Below are positions 61,547 through 61,591 of a stretch of 61,591 nt of DNA, in pieces; the first letter of the stretch is position 1; every line of letters starts with the position of its first letter. The translations under genes were made by a program, and so were the position numbers. The notes under the pieces were generated by a model. The model was not told the DNA's origin and ran no database searches. It saw only the letters and a program-made list of their open reading frames with translations. Origin of the DNA: Cryobacterium sp. PH31-AA6 (GTDB lineage Bacteria > Actinomycetota > Actinomycetes > Actinomycetales > Microbacteriaceae); contig NZ_JASISS010000021.1 in the NCBI RefSeq assembly GCF_030063195.1, positions 1-61,591 on the forward strand. Direction: 5' to 3'.

Positions 61547-61591
61547 CTCACCCCCGCGGAGCAGCCCCGGGCGGACTGCCGGGCCGGGTCC

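Overview
The window is visibly GC-rich and densely packed. Many neighbouring genes overlap by 1 to 8 bases, and GTG starts are common. The gene families point to an actinobacterium, most likely of the Microbacteriaceae: a DUF222/HNH endonuclease, the phosphatase-DUF3090-SCO1664 trio, tandem GAF-ANTAR regulators, an actinobacterial-type CsoR, a Tat-exported DyP peroxidase and LtrA. The genus cannot be settled from this sequence alone. I see no rRNA, tRNA, CRISPR array, insertion sequence or phage gene.

Left part (1-3.8 kb): a copper-export locus with csoR, a CopZ-like chaperone and the CopA ATPase, under two 17-bp CsoR-type operators. It is divergent from a small secreted or membrane Cys protein and closed by a long hairpin. 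Next (4-13 kb) come two overlapping GAF-ANTAR regulators, a translationally coupled cassette (small protein, cytosolic-looking subtilase, alpha/beta hydrolase), and assorted hydrolases and membrane proteins.

Middle part (13-39 kb): ordinary chromosomal and accessory genes. They include LtrA, DUF1206, two PAP2 phosphatases around a diacylglycerol-kinase-like gene, PPK2, a FUSC exporter, aldo/keto reductase, SOUL, LysE, isocitrate lyase, the actinobacterial trio, an RluA-type synthase, the HNH endonuclease, an ArfB-like hydrolase and a phenol-hydroxylase-type flavoprotein with a strong upstream inverted repeat. MOSC, HAD, an aldehyde dehydrogenase and a Nudix protein follow.

Right part (39-55 kb): the most striking region, a predicted sulfide/persulfide (sulfane-sulfur) regulon. 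A second CsoR-family repressor lacks the copper-ligand His and looks like the persulfide sensor CstR. Eight 16-bp operators of the form ATACCC..GGGTAT sit at four promoter regions. They flank a Cys-rich mini-protein, a sulfide:quinone-oxidoreductase-like enzyme, a rhodanese lipoprotein, and a six-gene run (thioredoxin, MFS, ferric-reductase-like, FMN-binding, ApbE, Usp). They also flank a persulfide dioxygenase-rhodanese with NiCoT, rhodanese and TSUP genes, and two Cys-pair membrane proteins. Inside this region lies a DUF2202 gene divergent from a two-component system, with no such operator.

Far right (55-61.6 kb): a periplasmic copper cluster (membrane protein, CopC, PCu(A)C chaperone, DyP peroxidase) containing a 13-copy 9-bp tandem repeat. 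It is followed by an ArsR regulator divergent from a UPF0718-type permease and a small dithiol protein, and finally lgt.

Taken together, copper and reactive-sulfur homeostasis are interleaved, and each has its own paralogous repressor. The two sets of operators appear to differ by one base pair in spacing (17 versus 16 bp). Function calls rest on recognised motifs; the regulon structure is inference from operator placement.
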